A stretch of 32,268 bases of DNA from Candidatus Vecturithrix granuli (GTDB lineage: Bacteria > Moduliflexota > Moduliflexia > Moduliflexales > Moduliflexaceae): positions 878,174 through 910,441 of the forward strand of contig DF820464.1 of the NCBI GenBank assembly GCA_000739535.1. Direction: 5' to 3'. The notes beneath the pieces are model-generated. The model had not been told where the DNA came from, made no database searches, and saw only the letters and a list, made by a program, of their open reading frames with translations. The position numbers and the translations under genes are program-made. Positions 7,394 to 16,324 of the stretch are shown here, one piece after another; within the stretch, counting starts at the first letter, position 1, and every line of letters begins with the position of its first letter.

Positions 7394-8752
7394 ATGCTGT
7401 ATTATTCAACCAATCTTCAAGCTCAACCGGTTACATTTCGTGAAGCGTTATTAAAGGGATTGGCTCCGGATCGCGGACTTTTTATGCCTCGGGAACTTCC
7501 GACAATTTCCGCGGAAGAGCTGCGTCGTTTTTCAGATTTGGACTATGCTGACATTGCCTTTGAAGTGACACGCAAATTTCTGTACACAGAAATGGCTGAG
7601 TCAGACTTGCTGGCAATTGTCAAAGACGCTTATACCTTTCTGATCCCGTTGGAACCCGTATATGAGCGCAAATATGTGATGCGTCTGGATCAGGGCCCGA
7701 CAGCCTCTTTTAAAGATTTTGCCGCTCGCATGATGGGACGCCTAATGCAGTATTTTCTCAGACAGGAAGAGCGAAACCTGCTGATTTTGACCGCGACTTC
7801 GGGCGATACCGGTAGCGCGATTGCCAACGCCTTTTATGGCTTAGAGAACATCAAGGTTGTTGTATTGTATCCTGAACATGAAGTCACGGAACGGCAGCGA
7901 AAACAGATGACCACGCTCGCAAAGAATATTCAAATCATTGCCATCAATGGCAAATTCGACGATTGTCAGGCGTTGGTGAAACGCGCATTTGCGGATCCTG
8001 AATTGGCATCTTTACCGCTGTCGTCGGCAAATTCGATTAATATCGGCAGATTGCTCCCGCAAATGCTCTATTACGTCTATGCTTATGCAAAGCTGCGTCA
8101 TACCGCCGAAGATGAACAGATCATCTTTTCAGTTCCCTCGGGCAATTTTGGCAATCTGATGGGCGGATTGTTGGCAAAACATATTGGACTGCCGGTCAAA
8201 AAATTTGTCGTCGCCACCAATGAAAATGACGAATTTCCGGTCTTTCTGGCAACTGGAGACTATGAAAAGATCGTCCCCTCACGTAATTGTATTTCCAGTG
8301 CGATGAATGTAGGGCACCCGAGTAATGTCGCCCGATTAATCGCCTTATATGGCGGGAATATGGATGAAACTGGACAAATCCATCAAAAGCCTGATTTTGA
8401 TCGACTGCGAAAAGATATATATGCGGTTAGTATCAGCGATGCCGAGACCCAGGAAACGATCAAACAGGTCTATACGGATCATCATCTGCTTCTGGAGCCG
8501 CACGGGGCGGTTGCCTGGGCCGGTCTATCCCACTATTTCAATGCATTTCCGCAAGATGCAGCCGCGGAGCAAATGTGTGTCGCGATTGAAACCGCGCATC
8601 CGGCAAAATTTCCGGTAGAAATTCGGCAGATACTCGGTTTCGATCCGGAGCTTCCGCCGAGTTTGGAAGGTTTGGAAGAGAAACCTGAATTTTTTGTTAC
8701 GTTACCGAATTCATACACAGCGTTTCGACAATTTTTGCAAGAACACTATTAG
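7394..8752 (+). CDS. thrC: Threonine synthase
   Basis: 452 aa, typical of the long bacterial/fungal class. GAGGAGAA precedes the ATG. The protein is a PLP enzyme converting O-phospho-L-homoserine to threonine. The N-terminal domain has YYSTN and GLAPDRGLFMP. The PLP lysine is Lys107 in GPTASFKDFAARMM. ATSGDTGSAIA is the phosphate/PLP loop, followed by SANSINIGRLLPQ and SVPSGNFGNLMGG, all standard motifs of the family. It stands alone here, without hom or thrB, flanked by repeats. Confidence 0.95.
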   Translation: MLYYSTNLQAQPVTFREALLKGLAPDRGLFMPRELPTISAEELRRFSDLDYADIAFEVTRKFLYTEMAESDLLAIVKDAYTFLIPLEPVYERKYVMRLDQGPTASFKDFAARMMGRLMQYFLRQEERNLLILTATSGDTGSAIANAFYGLENIKVVVLYPEHEVTERQRKQMTTLAKNIQIIAINGKFDDCQALVKRAFADPELASLPLSSANSINIGRLLPQMLYYVYAYAKLRHTAEDEQIIFSVPSGNFGNLMGGLLAKHIGLPVKKFVVATNENDEFPVFLATGDYEKIVPSRNCISSAMNVGHPSNVARLIALYGGNMDETGQIHQKPDFDRLRKDIYAVSISDAETQETIKQVYTDHHLLLEPHGAVAWAGLSHYFNAFPQDAAAEQMCVAIETAHPAKFPVEIRQILGFDPELPPSLEGLEEKPEFFVTLPNSYTAFRQFLQEHY

Positions 8753-8783
8753 ACCACAGATGAGAAATCACCAAATCTGTGGT
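8753..8783 (+). terminator. Hairpin after thrC
   Basis: accacagat (8753-8761) pairs with atctgtggt (8775-8783) across a 13-nt loop, starting right after the thrC stop. There is no clear U-tract, so this is a weak terminator call. Confidence 0.4.
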
Positions 8784-8839
8784 TGATGTACATAGGAGTT
8801 GTCATGAGCTGATGCTCACCCGGCACAATGAAAATCAGA

Positions 8840-8903
8840 TGTACCGCGAAACTCCAGTTTCGCGGCTGTCAACGAATGCGCGAAACTGGAGTTTCGCGCT
8901 ACA
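8840..8903. repeat. 64-bp palindrome just upstream of the flippase start
   Basis: Arms 8840-8864 and 8879-8903 are 25 nt each with one mismatch (tgta-ccgcgaaactcc... against ...ggagtttcgcgctaca). Each arm is itself palindromic (cgcgaaact-cc-agtttcgcg), so alternative cruciforms are possible. It ends seven bases before the ribosome-binding site of the downstream gene and would sit in its leader. Confidence 0.75.
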
Positions 8904-8920
8904 TTTCCAGAGGAGAACAG

Positions 8921-10534
8921 ATGACGCAACGAGATTCAACGACGCAAGCCACGGTTCACAATGAAGGTCTTTTTACGAAGATTGCCAAAGCTACCGGCGG
9001 GATGACGATAGTGTTAACCAGCATTAAAATCCTGGGGTTCATTGAAAAACAGGTGCTTGCCTATTTCTTTGGCACGGGATATCAGGTGGATGCCTATTTC
9101 GTCGGATTCAGTCTTATGAAAGTGTTCTGGGATTTTCTGCGCGGATTGATGTCACCCTCTTATCTCCCCACGTTGATAGGTTTTCGCGGTCAGGTAGGCG
9201 AAGAGAAAAGCTGGGAGTTTACCAGTACGATTCTGAATCTGATGACCGTGGTTTTTGTCCTGATCATCGGACTTGCGCTTCTTTTTACTTCACAGCTTAT
9301 TCACTTGGTTGCTCCGGGATTTCAGAGTGAACGATTTGAGGTTGCAGTTGGATTAACGCGTCTTATGTTGACAGGCGCCGGATTTTTTGCTATCGCCATC
9401 ATTACAGGACTGACGTTGAATTCCTACAAACGTTTCTTGCTTGCTCTGATGGATGATGTCGTATTTAAAATCTCCGGATTTCTTGGTTTAGTGTTACTGC
9501 TCCGCTATATCGGCATTTATGGTTTGGCCTGGGGCATTGCGATAGGCAGTTGGATTGCGCCAGTTTTACATTTGATTGGTCTGCGCCAATACTTACCGTT
9601 TTACAAATTTCGGATCAATTTGCGCCTCGAACCGGTACGCAAGATGTTCCGGCTCATGTTGCCGCTACTCGTGGGAATTTCGTGCATTGAAAGCCGGAGA
9701 CTTATTGACAATTTTTTTGCCTCAAAATTAATTATTGGCAGTATTTCAGCCCTGACATTCGGCTATAAATTGATTGAATTCACGTATGTCGCGATTGCGG
9801 AACCCCTGGCTGTTGTGGTCTTACCCTATTTCTCGGACTTAGCCCTCCAGAAAGATCATGCGAAGCTCACAGCTACTTTGATGCCCATTCTGCGAACCGT
9901 GGTGTTGATTTTCACCCCTTTAGCTGGGTGTTTATTTGCCTTACGCTATCCGGTGGTACGCTTGCTATTTGAACGCGGAGAATTTGATGCGACCTCAACA
10001 AACCTCACCGTCATGGCCCTGACATTCTACGCGCCTGGTCTGGTGAGTTTTGCGCTTGACGTGATTCTGCTGCGCTGTTATTTTAGTTTGTCCGATACTC
10101 TGACACCTGCTATCATGGAAGTTGTCACAATTGTCACGCATGTGACGGTGATCTGGCTTTTTATCGGTACACTCGATCACGGCAGCATTGCCCTGGCATT
10201 TACGTTCTCAAAAACCTTAAAAGTTGTAATCTTGTTTGCGTTATTACGCCGAAAAATCGAAGATTTGCACCTGAGACATAACCTTTGGTTTCTGGGAAAA
10301 ATTGCCTTGACAGTCATGATTATGATAGGTATTCTGTCCGGCTATCAGCAGATCTTTTTAAGAATTTTTGACTTTCCCGCGTTCTTATTGAATGCGGCGT
10401 TGATTGTCAGCGGTGGATGCCTGGGCATTGGGATATTTCTCATCTCCGTGTTCGTTATGAAGATTGAGGAAGTTCATCTTATTCTGCAAACGAGTAAGCA
10501 ATTCCTCACATCTTTTAGAAAGTCAGCGCAATAA
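8921..10534 (+). CDS. murJ: MurJ/MviN-family lipid II flippase-like membrane protein
   Basis: 537 aa from ATG 8921, chosen because AGAGGAGAA precedes it. The frame extends upstream to 8828 but those codons fall inside the palindrome. The protein is almost entirely hydrophobic, with about 14 predicted transmembrane segments. Family features are seen: a short N-terminal arm, an amphipathic start (SIKILGFIEKQVLAYFFGTG), DAYFVGFSL, and the loop LLFERGEFDATST, which matches the conserved FxRGxFDxxST of MurJ. MurJ moves lipid II to the periplasmic face for peptidoglycan synthesis. Because other MVF members export O-antigen or exopolysaccharide units, the lipid II role is likely but not certain. Confidence 0.8.
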   Translation: MTQRDSTTQATVHNEGLFTKIAKATGGMTIVLTSIKILGFIEKQVLAYFFGTGYQVDAYFVGFSLMKVFWDFLRGLMSPSYLPTLIGFRGQVGEEKSWEFTSTILNLMTVVFVLIIGLALLFTSQLIHLVAPGFQSERFEVAVGLTRLMLTGAGFFAIAIITGLTLNSYKRFLLALMDDVVFKISGFLGLVLLLRYIGIYGLAWGIAIGSWIAPVLHLIGLRQYLPFYKFRINLRLEPVRKMFRLMLPLLVGISCIESRRLIDNFFASKLIIGSISALTFGYKLIEFTYVAIAEPLAVVVLPYFSDLALQKDHAKLTATLMPILRTVVLIFTPLAGCLFALRYPVVRLLFERGEFDATSTNLTVMALTFYAPGLVSFALDVILLRCYFSLSDTLTPAIMEVVTIVTHVTVIWLFIGTLDHGSIALAFTFSKTLKVVILFALLRRKIEDLHLRHNLWFLGKIALTVMIMIGILSGYQQIFLRIFDFPAFLLNAALIVSGGCLGIGIFLISVFVMKIEEVHLILQTSKQFLTSFRKSAQ

Positions 10535-10548
10535 CAGAAATAAGCGAT

Positions 10549-10581
10549 AAAAGCCGAGTTTTTTCGAAAAACTCGGCTTTT
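10549..10581. terminator. Palindromic terminator, CGAGTTTT family
   Basis: aaaagccgagttttt (10549-10563) pairs with aaaaactcggctttt (10567-10581) around a short loop and ends in a T-run. It lies 14 bp after the flippase stop. It is the third copy of this palindrome family in the window. Confidence 0.7.
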
Positions 10582-10622
10582 GCACACACCGATGAACATC
10601 GAATTTTCAGGGAGGGAATTTT

Positions 10623-11156
10623 ATGGACATCAAAGAACGGATTGAAATCATTGATGATGATATTACCCGGCAGCCGGTTCATGCGATTGTGAATGCAGCA
10701 AACAGTTCATTGCTTGGCGGCGGCGGGGTTGATGGCGCAATCCATCGGGCAGCAGGGCCGCAATTATTAGCGGAATGCCGCACATTAGGCGGATGTCCTA
10801 CTGGTCAGGCCCGGATAACCAAAGGGTACAACTTACCGGCGAAATATGTCATCCATACCGTGGGGCCAGTCTGGGAGGGGGGCGATCAGAATGAAGATCG
10901 GTTACTGGAAAATTGTTATCGCAATGCTCTGAAATTGGCGGTCGAGCATGATATTCGCACCATTGCGTTCCCATCCATTAGCACCGGGATCTATGGCTTT
11001 CCGATTGAACGAGCTTCGCGCATTGCTGCGAAAACCGTCAAAGCCATTCTGGAACAGGAGCAGCGAATCGAAAAGGTGTTTTTTGTGTGTTTTGGGCAAC
11101 ATGACTATCAGGTTTATCAGGAAGCCGTGAAAGAAGTGTTTGGAACTGAAAAATAA
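10623..11156 (+). CDS. Macro-domain protein (ADP-ribose / O-acetyl-ADP-ribose deacetylase-like)
   Basis: 177 aa, a single macro domain, with GGGAGGG as ribosome-binding site. The fold markers are all present: GDIT-like DDDIT (12-16), [25 protein letters not shown] (21-45), the ADP-ribose binding stretch, VIHTVGPVW, and [13 protein letters not shown] near 115-127 contacting the diphosphate. This is the MacroD/YmdB class, which hydrolyses O-acetyl-ADP-ribose and removes mono-ADP-ribose from Asp/Glu. It could connect to NAD-consuming TIR chemistry elsewhere in the genome, but it is 13 kb from the TIR gene and nothing here links them. Confidence 0.9.
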   Translation: MDIKERIEIIDDDITRQPVHAIVNAANSSLLGGGGVDGAIHRAAGPQLLAECRTLGGCPTGQARITKGYNLPAKYVIHTVGPVWEGGDQNEDRLLENCYRNALKLAVEHDIRTIAFPSISTGIYGFPIERASRIAAKTVKAILEQEQRIEKVFFVCFGQHDYQVYQEAVKEVFGTEK

Positions 11157-11164
11157 TACACCAG

Positions 11165-11224
11165 ACAGGAGTGGCAAAGCTTGTCTTTGCCCATGCGGCA
11201 AAAGACGAGCTTTCGCACTTTGGA
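11165..11224. repeat. Dispersed element related to 37-102
   Basis: It shares caggagtg, caa-gct, tttg and gagctttcgcact with the element at the left edge, and has an internal hairpin (gcaaag.../ctttgc). It sits between the macro-domain gene and the convergent minus-strand paralogue pair. Confidence 0.5.
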
Positions 11225-11244
11225 GAGTTCCGGCGTGCTTGCGT

Positions 11245-11874
11245 CTAAAAATTGGTCTGAGGGGAAATGATCACCATTGATTCGGCTGGATCGCGGTTGT
11301 ATCCCTTTGGCAGGCTATAATGCGTTGGCGACACGGCGTAAATCACATTCGCAAATAACTGCTGGGTATCGAGATTTACGTTGCTCAAGACTTCAACCGC
11401 CGTCTGGTAAAAAGCGTTTGTCAGGCTGATTTTCACAATATTCGGCGGAATCTCTGCCGGCAGGACGCGCAACGCTGAACGAAGGCTATACCAGAACTTT
11501 CGCACAAACGACGCTCTTCCTCCGTTCTGTTTTATGCTGGTTTCAACCAGCAAGCGGTGGACTTGTTGTTTCTCGTCGTCGGTGTGATACGGAAAGACCC
11601 ACCCGATGCAATTCAAGGTTGCGTTGGAGATCGGAATCGGCCCTCGCGCTAACAAAATTTCGTTATCATAGCAATAATTCCACAAAGAACGGCGGATTTC
11701 ATTTGAAATCACGCACAAAAATCCATCATCCATGGCGCGTTTGAGCAACTTTCCGTTCATTTCAACCCGAACCTGTGAATGCACGTCCAGAGCTTTCATC
11801 ATTTCTGCCAATGCTTTCATGTACATGCCTGTGGCTTTGTTATACATTGTCTGGTCTTGTTTCATCTCGGTCAT
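11245..11874 (-). CDS. Uncharacterised protein, paralogue A of a tandem pair
   Basis: 209 aa, not recognised. It is soluble with no signal peptide or membrane segment. It aligns over its full length with the neighbouring 199-aa protein: a helical N-terminus (YMKALAEMMKALD), DGFLCVIS, then GPIPISNATLNCIGWVFPY, and IPPNIVKI. AGAGG precedes the ATG, and the gene starts 12 bp after its paralogue, so the two are surely co-transcribed. This is the second gene of the pair. The conserved GP.P......N.IGW.FP block is the best family handle. Function unknown. Confidence 0.75.
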   Translation of the reverse strand: MTEMKQDQTMYNKATGMYMKALAEMMKALDVHSQVRVEMNGKLLKRAMDDGFLCVISNEIRRSLWNYCYDNEILLARGPIPISNATLNCIGWVFPYHTDDEKQQVHRLLVETSIKQNGGRASFVRKFWYSLRSALRVLPAEIPPNIVKISLTNAFYQTAVEVLSNVNLDTQQLFANVIYAVSPTHYSLPKGYNRDPAESMVIISPQTNF

Positions 11875-11886
11875 AGTATGCCTCTT

Positions 11887-12486
11887 TCATTTAAACGTAT
11901 GAATATATGGATCAAGCTTTTCTCCGACCATAAGTTTCATCTGAAATTGTGTTCTGAGATAACTTGAGGCAGGCAGTCGCTCTAACATGATTTTGACAAG
12001 ATACCTCAAGTTGGGAGGGTTCTGTTCCAGATGCTGCATGGCGAGTTGACATGTTCTCCCCATGACTCTGACTTTCACCAGATTCGTCGGAATATCAATA
12101 GCTGTCTCCTGCAAACGCAGACGGCAGGTGAGCCACCATTGCCGGAAAGCCGCCCAGGATTTTTGGGACAGTTTTGCGCGGGTAATCAGTTCATAAGCTC
12201 GTTCACTTTCTGCAAGGCTTGTAAACGGAAAGATCCATCCTATCCCATTCCATCGCGATTTTTGATTGGGAACGGGGCCTTGCCACAGTAAGAATTCTTC
12301 TCCAACCTGGCTCTGGTAGAGCATACGCTGCACATCTTCTTCAGAAACCGTTTGTAAGAACCCATCGCGTATTACTCGATGAAGAAAGAGATGATCAAAC
12401 GCTGAACGAGCTTCACGATGGCTTTCTAAGGCATTTGCAATATCAAGTAAGGCCTGAATATAAATCTCTATTGCCTCAGCAGTCAT
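11887..12486 (-). CDS. Uncharacterised protein, paralogue B of a tandem pair
   Basis: 199 aa, not recognised. It is the first gene of the minus-strand pair, with GAGAGG upstream of the ATG. It has the same layout as paralogue A: YIQALLDIANALESH, RDGFLQTVS, GPVPNQKSRWNGIGWIFPF, IPTNLVKV, and a helical C-terminus. Identity by eye is low, so the duplication is old or the two have specialised, perhaps as a heterodimer. It is divergent from the lipoprotein gene at 12555. Confidence 0.75.
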   Translation of the reverse strand: MTAEAIEIYIQALLDIANALESHREARSAFDHLFLHRVIRDGFLQTVSEEDVQRMLYQSQVGEEFLLWQGPVPNQKSRWNGIGWIFPFTSLAESERAYELITRAKLSQKSWAAFRQWWLTCRLRLQETAIDIPTNLVKVRVMGRTCQLAMQHLEQNPPNLRYLVKIMLERLPASSYLRTQFQMKLMVGEKLDPYIHTFK

Positions 12487-12554
12487 TTGAACCCGCCTCT
12501 CTTACTTTCTCTTTTCTCTTGACAAATTTGACATTCTTTGAAGGAAAAAGGCTT

Positions 12555-13094
12555 ATGAAGCAAATATTTTTGAATATTTTTCTGATTTGTGCTCTGGCTG
12601 CAGGGGGATGCCAACAGGATTCTGATTATACGCTCGGCGTCTATGATGTCATGACGACTGTGCAGGCCTCAACCTGTCCGTTGTACGTGTCCTCAGTGAT
12701 TGCTGCTTGCATTGTGCCAACGAGCATGATTCTCGGCCAAACGACTGCACAACAGTGGAAACTTCAAAGAATAGCGATCACAGATACCGGAACCGAAAAG
12801 GTTCATCTGACCATTACCTCTGTTACTGACCAGAATGCACGTCTTGTCTTATCTGGAAATGTTGACCACAGTTCCCTTTGTATTGAGGAACAACAAAATA
12901 TTCAGCCCCCCCAGGAAACATTCTATCGTTTTATTTTGATATACGGATACCTTGACCAGGATCGGATCGTTGGTCAAATTCATACCTTTCTTTCAGGGCC
13001 ACAAACTCCTTCTTTTCTGCCAATTGTGATTCCATCTGAGGCCCCGTGTCAGATTTCAGAAACATTTACTGGAATCCTCAGTTATTCGGAATAA
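12555..13094 (+). CDS. Small lipoprotein of unknown function
   Basis: 179 aa from ATG 12555; AAGGAAAAAGG lies upstream and the frame 5' of it has no signal sequence. Residues 1-19 are a lipoprotein signal ending LAAGGC, so Cys20 would be lipidated. The mature part is predicted beta-rich with several cysteines (for instance STCPLY, IAACIVP, SLCIEE, APCQIS) that may form disulphides in the periplasm. No family recognised. It converges on dnaJ with only 9 bp between the stops. It is broadly similar in size and Cys content to the lipoprotein at 29979, but I see no convincing alignment. Confidence 0.75.
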   Translation: MKQIFLNIFLICALAAGGCQQDSDYTLGVYDVMTTVQASTCPLYVSSVIAACIVPTSMILGQTTAQQWKLQRIAITDTGTEKVHLTITSVTDQNARLVLSGNVDHSSLCIEEQQNIQPPQETFYRFILIYGYLDQDRIVGQIHTFLSGPQTPSFLPIVIPSEAPCQISETFTGILSYSE

Positions 13095-13103
13095 AGCCTC
13101 AAC

Positions 13104-14261
13104 TCACGCTTCATTCGATTTTTGTTTAAAGACTTTTTGAAACCAGGAGGAGAGTTTCTTTTTAGGAATTTCCATGAATCGTGATGTTGGCCTTGACACC
13201 TTTTCGCCACTCAAATAAGCAAATTCTTCGAGCAATTCCCGCTGACGAGGCGAAATATGGGATGGAATCCGGACTTTCACTTTGACCAACAAATCTCCGC
13301 GATGACCATTGGAAGAAAACGGAACACCTTTTTTTGAAAGCCGAAAGACACGATCTGGCTGTGTTCCCGAGGGAATACGAATACGCACTTTGCCTTCAAG
13401 GGTTGGCACTTCAATTACGCCCCCCAGAATGGCCTGCGTGACGTCCAGAGGAATTTCACACCAGATATCATTATCTTTTCGTCCAAAAAATTCATGTGGG
13501 CGAACATGAACCGTGATAAAAAGATCTCCGGGAGAACCGCCATACAAACCACTTTCACCTTCACCGCTCACCTTTAAGTTGGTCCCTTCCTCGATATTCG
13601 GAGGGATTTTGATCGCGATTTTTCGTTTCTGAAGAATACGACTATCTCCTTGACATTGGGAACAAGCCTTTTGATACACTCGACCAGTGCCATTACACTC
13701 CTGACAGACCTGAGTAAACCCCAGGAAACCATGAGATTGTCGTACCCTGCCTTTCCCCAAACAGACTGGACAAATCATCGGATAGGTTCGCGGTTCAATT
13801 CCTGTTCCTCGACAGCGCGTACATTGTTCTGACCGTAAAATTTCAACTGTCGTCGTTGCCCCCAGGATCGAGTCTTCAAAAGAAATCGTGACACCATATT
13901 TGAGATCCGCGCCTCGAATTGGTTGATATTTTTTACGAGAGGTATTTTTGGCATTCGAAAAATGATCAAAAATATCAAACACATCATCAACGTGTGTGGT
14001 TGGAGAGCGATACGCTGCTTGGGACGCCGCATCATAGGCGGAAGAAAATCTGTTCCGATCATATTCCGCCCGCTTTTTCGCATCACTCAGGACGCGATAG
14101 GCTTCGGTCACTTGTTTAAATTTATCTTCAGCAAATTTATCTTCCGGGTTGCGGTCAGGATGATATTTGAACGCTAACTTGCGATACGCTCGCTTAATAT
14201 CTGCGTCATCAGACTGTTCGTTCACTCCCAAAATCTTATAGTAGTTTGTCGTATTAGCCAA
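13104..14261 (-). CDS. dnaJ: Chaperone DnaJ (Hsp40)
   Basis: 385 aa, normal length. The start appears to be TTG at 14261: a stop lies three codons upstream in frame and no later Met precedes the J domain. The J domain (about 4-70) has the HPD motif at 34-36. Four zinc-binding CxxCxGxG-type repeats are at 147-150, 164-167, 186-189 and 200-203; the last reads CSQCQGDS, lacking the usual final GxG. The Gly/Phe-rich linker is replaced by a Ser/Asp/Phe-containing segment (FDIFDHF). DnaJ delivers substrates to DnaK and stimulates its ATPase. It lies last in hrcA-grpE-dnaJ; dnaK, normally between grpE and dnaJ, is absent here. Confidence 0.95.
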   Translation of the reverse strand: MANTTNYYKILGVNEQSDDADIKRAYRKLAFKYHPDRNPEDKFAEDKFKQVTEAYRVLSDAKKRAEYDRNRFSSAYDAASQAAYRSPTTHVDDVFDIFDHFSNAKNTSRKKYQPIRGADLKYGVTISFEDSILGATTTVEILRSEQCTRCRGTGIEPRTYPMICPVCLGKGRVRQSHGFLGFTQVCQECNGTGRVYQKACSQCQGDSRILQKRKIAIKIPPNIEEGTNLKVSGEGESGLYGGSPGDLFITVHVRPHEFFGRKDNDIWCEIPLDVTQAILGGVIEVPTLEGKVRIRIPSGTQPDRVFRLSKKGVPFSSNGHRGDLLVKVKVRIPSHISPRQRELLEEFAYLSGEKVSRPTSRFMEIPKKKLSSWFQKVFKQKSNEA

Positions 14262-14364
14262 GATACTCTACTCTCAAAAACGAGGAGAACACAGGGAATC
14301 GAGAAAATACGCGGTTCCCCTTCTCTACCTTCCCGGTGTTATTTTCGTGAGATTATCCCCACCA

Positions 14365-15054
14365 TTACTCTGTTTCTTTCTTTTTTGCCACGCCCACTTT
14401 GGGAGCCAGGATCACACGATCGTGCAGATAATAGCCTTTTTGAAACACCGCCGCTACCATCCCTTCTTCCACATCGTCTGTTTCAATCTGCGTCACCGCT
14501 TCGTGAATTTCAGGGTTAAAGGGCTGGCCTTGCGCTTCGATTTCGGTCACCCCTTTTTTCTTCAGCACCCCCAGAAATTTCTCGAAAATCATTTCAATGC
14601 CTTTCAGGAAGTCCTCCAATTTATGCGTTTGTTCTGCGGCTGCAATCGCGCGTTCAAAATCATCCACGATAATGAGCAATTCCTTAATAAGATTTTCATT
14701 CGCATACTTACGAAAGTCAAGAATTTCTTTCTCCTTTCGTTTCTTAAAGTTATCAAATTCCGCTTGTATGCGCAGCCGAGCCTCGTAATGTTCTTTTGCC
14801 TCGACTTCTTTTGCTTCCAGTTGCTTTTTCAGATAAGTCAACTCATCCTCTCCTTCAGCGGTTACTGGCTCTTCAGACAGCACCTCCTTTGTTTCAATAT
14901 TCAACTCCTGGTTCGCTTGAGAGGAAGAGTTGTCGATAGGTTCTTGAATGTATTCTTGAAGGCTGACATCCTCAACCTCTTCAAGTTGTTGTTCATCTTT
15001 TTGCTGCTTCGCTGTTTCTTCATCTTTGACCATTTTTATTGGAATTTTTACCAC
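14365..15054 (-). CDS. grpE: Nucleotide exchange factor GrpE
   Basis: 229 aa. The start is GTG at 15054, preceded by GAGGAGG at good spacing. The first ~75 residues are acidic/Gln-rich and disordered, then a long coiled coil (LKKQLEAKEVEAKEHYEARLRIQAEFDNFKKR). The C-terminal beta domain ends with the GrpE signature region (VAAVFQKGYYLHDRVILAPKVGVAK). It releases ADP from DnaK and acts as a thermosensor. It is 40 bp downstream of hrcA and 103 bp upstream of dnaJ in one heat-shock operon. Confidence 0.95.
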   Translation of the reverse strand: MVKIPIKMVKDEETAKQQKDEQQLEEVEDVSLQEYIQEPIDNSSSQANQELNIETKEVLSEEPVTAEGEDELTYLKKQLEAKEVEAKEHYEARLRIQAEFDNFKKRKEKEILDFRKYANENLIKELLIIVDDFERAIAAAEQTHKLEDFLKGIEMIFEKFLGVLKKKGVTEIEAQGQPFNPEIHEAVTQIETDDVEEGMVAAVFQKGYYLHDRVILAPKVGVAKKKETE

Positions 15055-15094
15055 AATTCATCCTCCTCACACTTATGCTGTTCTATCCTCTTAT

Positions 15095-16159
15095 TCAACT
15101 TTCTCCACGTTCTGTCAAGAGTCGCGATATTGCTTTCGCGGTATATTCGACAATGGGAATAATCTGAGTGTAGTCCATCCGTTTCGGGCCGATAATACCG
15201 ACTGCCCCCAGCGCACGTTCACCATATTTATATGAGGACAGGACAAGGCTGAGATCTTTCATGTCTTCAATATGATTTTCTTCGCCAATCAAAACAATTG
15301 CCTGGTCATCGCCGTCATCAAGGCATTGGTCAAGAATGTGAATCAGCAAACGTTTTTCTTCAAAGGCCTTAAACAAAAGCTTCATTTTTTCAATATCTGC
15401 GAATTCCGGCTGATTCATCATATTGAATGTTCCACCAACATATAATTCATCCTCTTCAACATCATCTAAGAAGAATTGCTGGCTTAATTTAATGGCCTGA
15501 GCAAACAGATAGTCAAACTGCGATTTTTCTGTTTTCATCATTTTCACAAGCTTTGTCCGGATTTCAGAGAGACTCAGTCCCATTAATTCTTCTGTAATCA
15601 GCTTCGAAATCTTGTCAAGCACATCCTGAGAAATCTCTTCTTCCAGCATGATCACGCGTTTGTGTACCAGACCAGCCTCAGAAATGAAGATCACCAGGAT
15701 TTTCGAACTATGTAATCGAATGAAGTCAATATGCCGGCACACTGTATGTTTTAATTTGGGAGCTAACACTAATCCCGCCTGATTCGAAAGCTGCGACAAC
15801 ACATCTGACGTTTTTTTCATCAGATTTCCCAATTCCGATTCGGTATGCAGAACTTGCTCGATATTCAGCGACATGATCTCTTCCAGAGTCTTTTGCGCTT
15901 TTTCCAGGTGATCAACATAAAAACGAAAGCCTTTATCTGTCGGAATTCGTCCCGCCGAGGTATGAGGCTGCACGAGAAATCCCATTTCGTCAAGATCGGC
16001 CATAATATTCCGAACCGTTGCAGAACTGACGCCAATATCATATTTTTTGGCGATCGTCCTGGAACCTACAGGCTCGGCAGTTGAAATGTACGTACACACC
16101 ACTGCGACCAACACTTTATTTTGACGCTCTTCCAACGGTTCACCTGTATGCATACTCAT
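15095..16159 (-). CDS. hrcA: Heat-inducible transcription repressor HrcA
   Basis: 354 aa from ATG 16159. An in-frame GTG three codons upstream overlaps the ribosome-binding site AAGGAG and is rejected. The N-terminal winged helix includes SRTIAKKYDIGVSSATVRNIMADLDEMGFL, then HTSAGRIPTDKGFRFYVD, the HrcA signature, and the GAF-like and C-terminal domains follow. HrcA binds CIRCE and represses the heat-shock operon; GroEL keeps it active. A perfect CIRCE lies directly upstream, so autoregulation is expected. Confidence 0.95.
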   Translation of the reverse strand: MSMHTGEPLEERQNKVLVAVVCTYISTAEPVGSRTIAKKYDIGVSSATVRNIMADLDEMGFLVQPHTSAGRIPTDKGFRFYVDHLEKAQKTLEEIMSLNIEQVLHTESELGNLMKKTSDVLSQLSNQAGLVLAPKLKHTVCRHIDFIRLHSSKILVIFISEAGLVHKRVIMLEEEISQDVLDKISKLITEELMGLSLSEIRTKLVKMMKTEKSQFDYLFAQAIKLSQQFFLDDVEEDELYVGGTFNMMNQPEFADIEKMKLLFKAFEEKRLLIHILDQCLDDGDDQAIVLIGEENHIEDMKDLSLVLSSYKYGERALGAVGIIGPKRMDYTQIIPIVEYTAKAISRLLTERGES

Positions 16160-16180
16160 GTCTCTCACTCCTTATTAAAA

Positions 16181-16207
16181 TTAGCACTCATTTATAAAGA
16201 GTGCTAA
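16181..16207. promoter_or_regulatory. CIRCE operator
   Basis: TTAGCACTC-N9-GAGTGCTAA, a perfect match to the consensus inverted repeat bound by HrcA. It is 21 bp upstream of the hrcA start and downstream of a candidate -35/-10 on the minus strand. Confidence 0.97.
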
Positions 16208-16222
16208 TAAATCCTCAACACA

Positions 16223-16251
16223 AGAATGTGATCAGAAAGCAAATTTGTCAA
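16223..16251 (-). promoter_or_regulatory. Candidate sigma-70-type promoter of hrcA-grpE-dnaJ
   Basis: On the minus strand there is TTGACA (16251-16246), a 17-bp spacer and a weak -10 CATTCT (16228-16223). Transcription would begin just before or within CIRCE, the usual position for HrcA repression. Confidence 0.5.
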
Positions 16252-16324
16252 GACTTTTTTGTGACCCTTCTTTTGAGAGCAATGTCATTTCAACAATACC
16301 GCGAGAATAACTGAAAATGAAAAC

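Noticed and set aside
8779-8964. 61-aa ORF spanning the palindrome before the flippase gene
   Set aside because: It arises from the palindromic repeat and overlaps the flippase ribosome-binding site and start in another frame.
14347-15162. 271-aa plus-strand ORF antisense to grpE
   Set aside because: Very Phe/Leu-rich translation opposite the Lys/Glu-rich grpE coiled coil; a shadow of the real gene.
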